Assembly (NCBI GenBank): GCA_948566455.1
Contig: CAOYQO010000025.1
Location: 1 to 45,828, forward strand
Length of the DNA stretch: 45,828 nt
Direction: 5' to 3'
DNA from: an uncultured Phocaeicola sp.
GTDB taxonomy: Bacteria > Bacteroidota > Bacteroidia > Bacteroidales > Bacteroidaceae
The first letter of the stretch is position 1. The number at the start of each line of letters is the position of its first letter. The position numbers were made by a program, and so were the translations under genes. Positions 44,468-45,828 of the stretch are shown here, in pieces. The notes beneath the pieces were generated by a model. The model worked only from the letters and a program-made list of their open reading frames with translations. It was not told the origin of the DNA and made no database searches.

Positions 44468-45562
44468 ATGGGAAAAGAAAAAATCATACTGACCGGTGAC
44501 CGTCCTACGGGAAGATTGCATATCGGTCATTACGTAGGTTCGTTGAAGCGCAGAGTTGAACTTCAGAATTCCGGACTGTATGACAAGACTTTTATTTTCA
44601 TTGCCGATGCGCAGGCATTAACCGATAATATAGAAAATCCCGAGAAGGTGCGTCAGAATGTGATTGAGGTGGCGCTTGATTATATGGCTGTCGGTCTGGA
44701 CCCGATGAAGTCCACCATCTTTATCCAGTCTCAGATTCCCGAATTGTGCGAATTGACTTTCTATTATATGGATTTGGTCACAGTGTCACGCTTGCAGCGT
44801 AACCCGACAGTGAAAACCGAAATCCAGATGCGTAATTTTGAAACCAGCATCCCGGTAGGGTTCTTCACTTATCCTATCAGTCAGGCTGCTGATATTACCG
44901 CTTTCAAAGCAACTACCGTTCCGGTGGGTGAAGATCAGGAGCCGATGATTGAGCAGACCCGTGAAATTGTACGTCGTTTCAATCATATTTATGGTGATAC
45001 GTTGGTAGAACCCGAAATCCTGTTGCCGGACAATGCGGCTTGTCTGCGTCTGCCGGGTACGGATGGAAAGGCTAAGATGAGCAAATCATTGGGTAACTGT
45101 ATTTATTTGTCGGACACAGCCGACGAGGTGGAAAAGAAAGTGAAGAGCATGTATACCGACCCTACTCACCTGAAAGTTTCTGATCCGGGTAAATTGGAAG
45201 GAAATACAGTATTCACTTATCTGGATGCTTTTTGTAAGCCTGAGCATTTTGGACGTTATTTGCCCGATTATCCTAATTTGGATGAACTGAAGGCACATTA
45301 CACCCGTGGTGGATTGGGAGACATGAAGGTGAAGAAGTTCCTTGCCGCTATTATGCAAGAAGAATTGACGCCTATCCGCGAACGTCGTAAAGAGTTTGAA
45401 AAGGATATTCCGGCTATTTACGATATGTTACGTAAGGGATGCGAAACAGCCCGTGCTACGGCAACCGCTACATTGGATGAAGTACGCAAGGCGATGAAGA
45501 TTAACTATTTTGATGATGTGGAATTGATTGCCGAACAGGCAAAGCGTTTCGGGCAGGAATAA
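44468..45562 (+). CDS. trpS: Tryptophanyl-tRNA synthetase
   Basis: TrpS charges tRNA-Trp. The 364-residue class I synthetase has HIGH exactly at 18-21 and KMSKS at 203-207. The binding-site stretch GEDQEP (154-159) is present. Length is typical for the bacterial enzyme, a little long at the C-terminus. It ends with a strong terminator and stands alone. Confidence 0.97.
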   Translation: MGKEKIILTGDRPTGRLHIGHYVGSLKRRVELQNSGLYDKTFIFIADAQALTDNIENPEKVRQNVIEVALDYMAVGLDPMKSTIFIQSQIPELCELTFYYMDLVTVSRLQRNPTVKTEIQMRNFETSIPVGFFTYPISQAADITAFKATTVPVGEDQEPMIEQTREIVRRFNHIYGDTLVEPEILLPDNAACLRLPGTDGKAKMSKSLGNCIYLSDTADEVEKKVKSMYTDPTHLKVSDPGKLEGNTVFTYLDAFCKPEHFGRYLPDYPNLDELKAHYTRGGLGDMKVKKFLAAIMQEELTPIRERRKEFEKDIPAIYDMLRKGCETARATATATLDEVRKAMKINYFDDVELIAEQAKRFGQE

Positions 45563-45582
45563 AATAAATTCAAAAGGAAAAA

Positions 45583-45621
45583 GGGGAAACTATATATAAT
45601 AAGGTATAGTTTCCCTTTTTT
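45583..45621 (+). terminator. Terminator after trpS
   Basis: An 11-pair stem GGGAAACTATA/TATAGTTTCCC with an A-run before and six T after. Confidence 0.85.
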
Positions 45622-45720
45622 GTTTCTTGAATGATAAGACAGGATTTGTAATTTATCCTCTGTATTTCAGTGTGTTAAGTGCTTAATTGAAAAATAAATG
45701 AAAAAATAGTGTGCATAAAA

Positions 45721-45751
45721 TTTGCAGTTATCGGAAATAGCCGTATCTTTG
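45721..45751 (+). promoter_or_regulatory. Promoter of the tRNA-Val gene
   Basis: TTTG at 45721-45724 and TATCTTTG at 45744-45751 are separated by exactly 19 bases, the ideal layout. Transcription would start near 45757. Confidence 0.8.
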
Positions 45752-45777
45752 TAACGCTTTTGAAACAAGAGGTTATC

Positions 45778-45828
45778 GGGCGTTTAGCTCAGCTGGTTCA
45801 GAGCATCTGCCTTACAAGCAGAGGGTCG
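45778..45828 (+). tRNA. tRNA-Val (anticodon UAC), cut by window end
   Basis: The 5' acceptor arm GGGCGTT, D arm (GCTC...GAGC) and an anticodon stem TCTGC/GCAGA with loop CTTACAA are present. The anticodon TAC reads valine codons. The variable loop, T arm and 3' acceptor strand lie beyond the window. Confidence 0.9.

Overview
The window looks like chromosomal core DNA of a gut Bacteroidales species (Bacteroides/Phocaeicola type). The grounds are many upstream boxes of the form TAnnTTTG (the Bacteroidetes -7 element), some with TTTG about 19 bases further upstream; almost no Shine-Dalgarno sequences; lipoproteins and outer-membrane proteins typical of the phylum; and a sulfate-activation/sulfotransferase operon of the kind described in Bacteroides. 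Species is inferred, not proven.

Layout, left to right. 1-520: a terminator, then a gene-free stretch that folds as a ~280-nt multibranched RNA closed by a long-range helix. 544-4733: DUF177 protein, rpmF, fabH, era, der. 4812-7586: mlaF and mlaE (minus strand), lptB (plus), and a small RRM RNA-binding protein (minus) with a structured leader. 7968-13887: tig, clpP, clpX, recQ. 13950-17219: a GC-rich accessory patch with one VirE/DUF3874-type P-loop ATPase gene, bracketed by two direct copies of a ~100-bp module made of GTGAC repeats, plus a tandem array of 22-bp palindromes and a small cysteine-containing gene. 17471-26442: guaB followed closely by three periplasmic folding-factor-like genes, an OstA/LptA-like gene, a small membrane protein and mutL. 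26671-34467: an Omp85-like barrel protein coupled by a 1-base overlap to cysQ, SLC13 permease, cysC, cysD, cysN and a sterol-sulfotransferase-like gene. 34545-40031: an OmpA-family protein and yaaA (minus), then a TlpA-like thioredoxin and a large outer-membrane barrel protein (plus). 40097-44364: carB with an attenuator-like leader and a surface lipoprotein (minus). 44468-45828: trpS and the 5' part of a tRNA-Val.

Functional themes are translation and ribosome GTPases, envelope lipid and protein traffic (Mla, Lpt, SurA-like, OstA, Omp85), proteostasis (Tig, ClpXP), and PAPS synthesis feeding a sulfotransferase with CysQ removing the PAP by-product. The least explained parts are the folded RNA at the left end, the repeat-bracketed VirE gene, the carB leader, and the RRM leader. 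Several starts (DUF177, lptB, mlaE, the DUF6078-like gene, the Omp85 gene, the TlpA gene) were moved inward from the longest reading frame because a promoter box or signal peptide makes the longer version unlikely.
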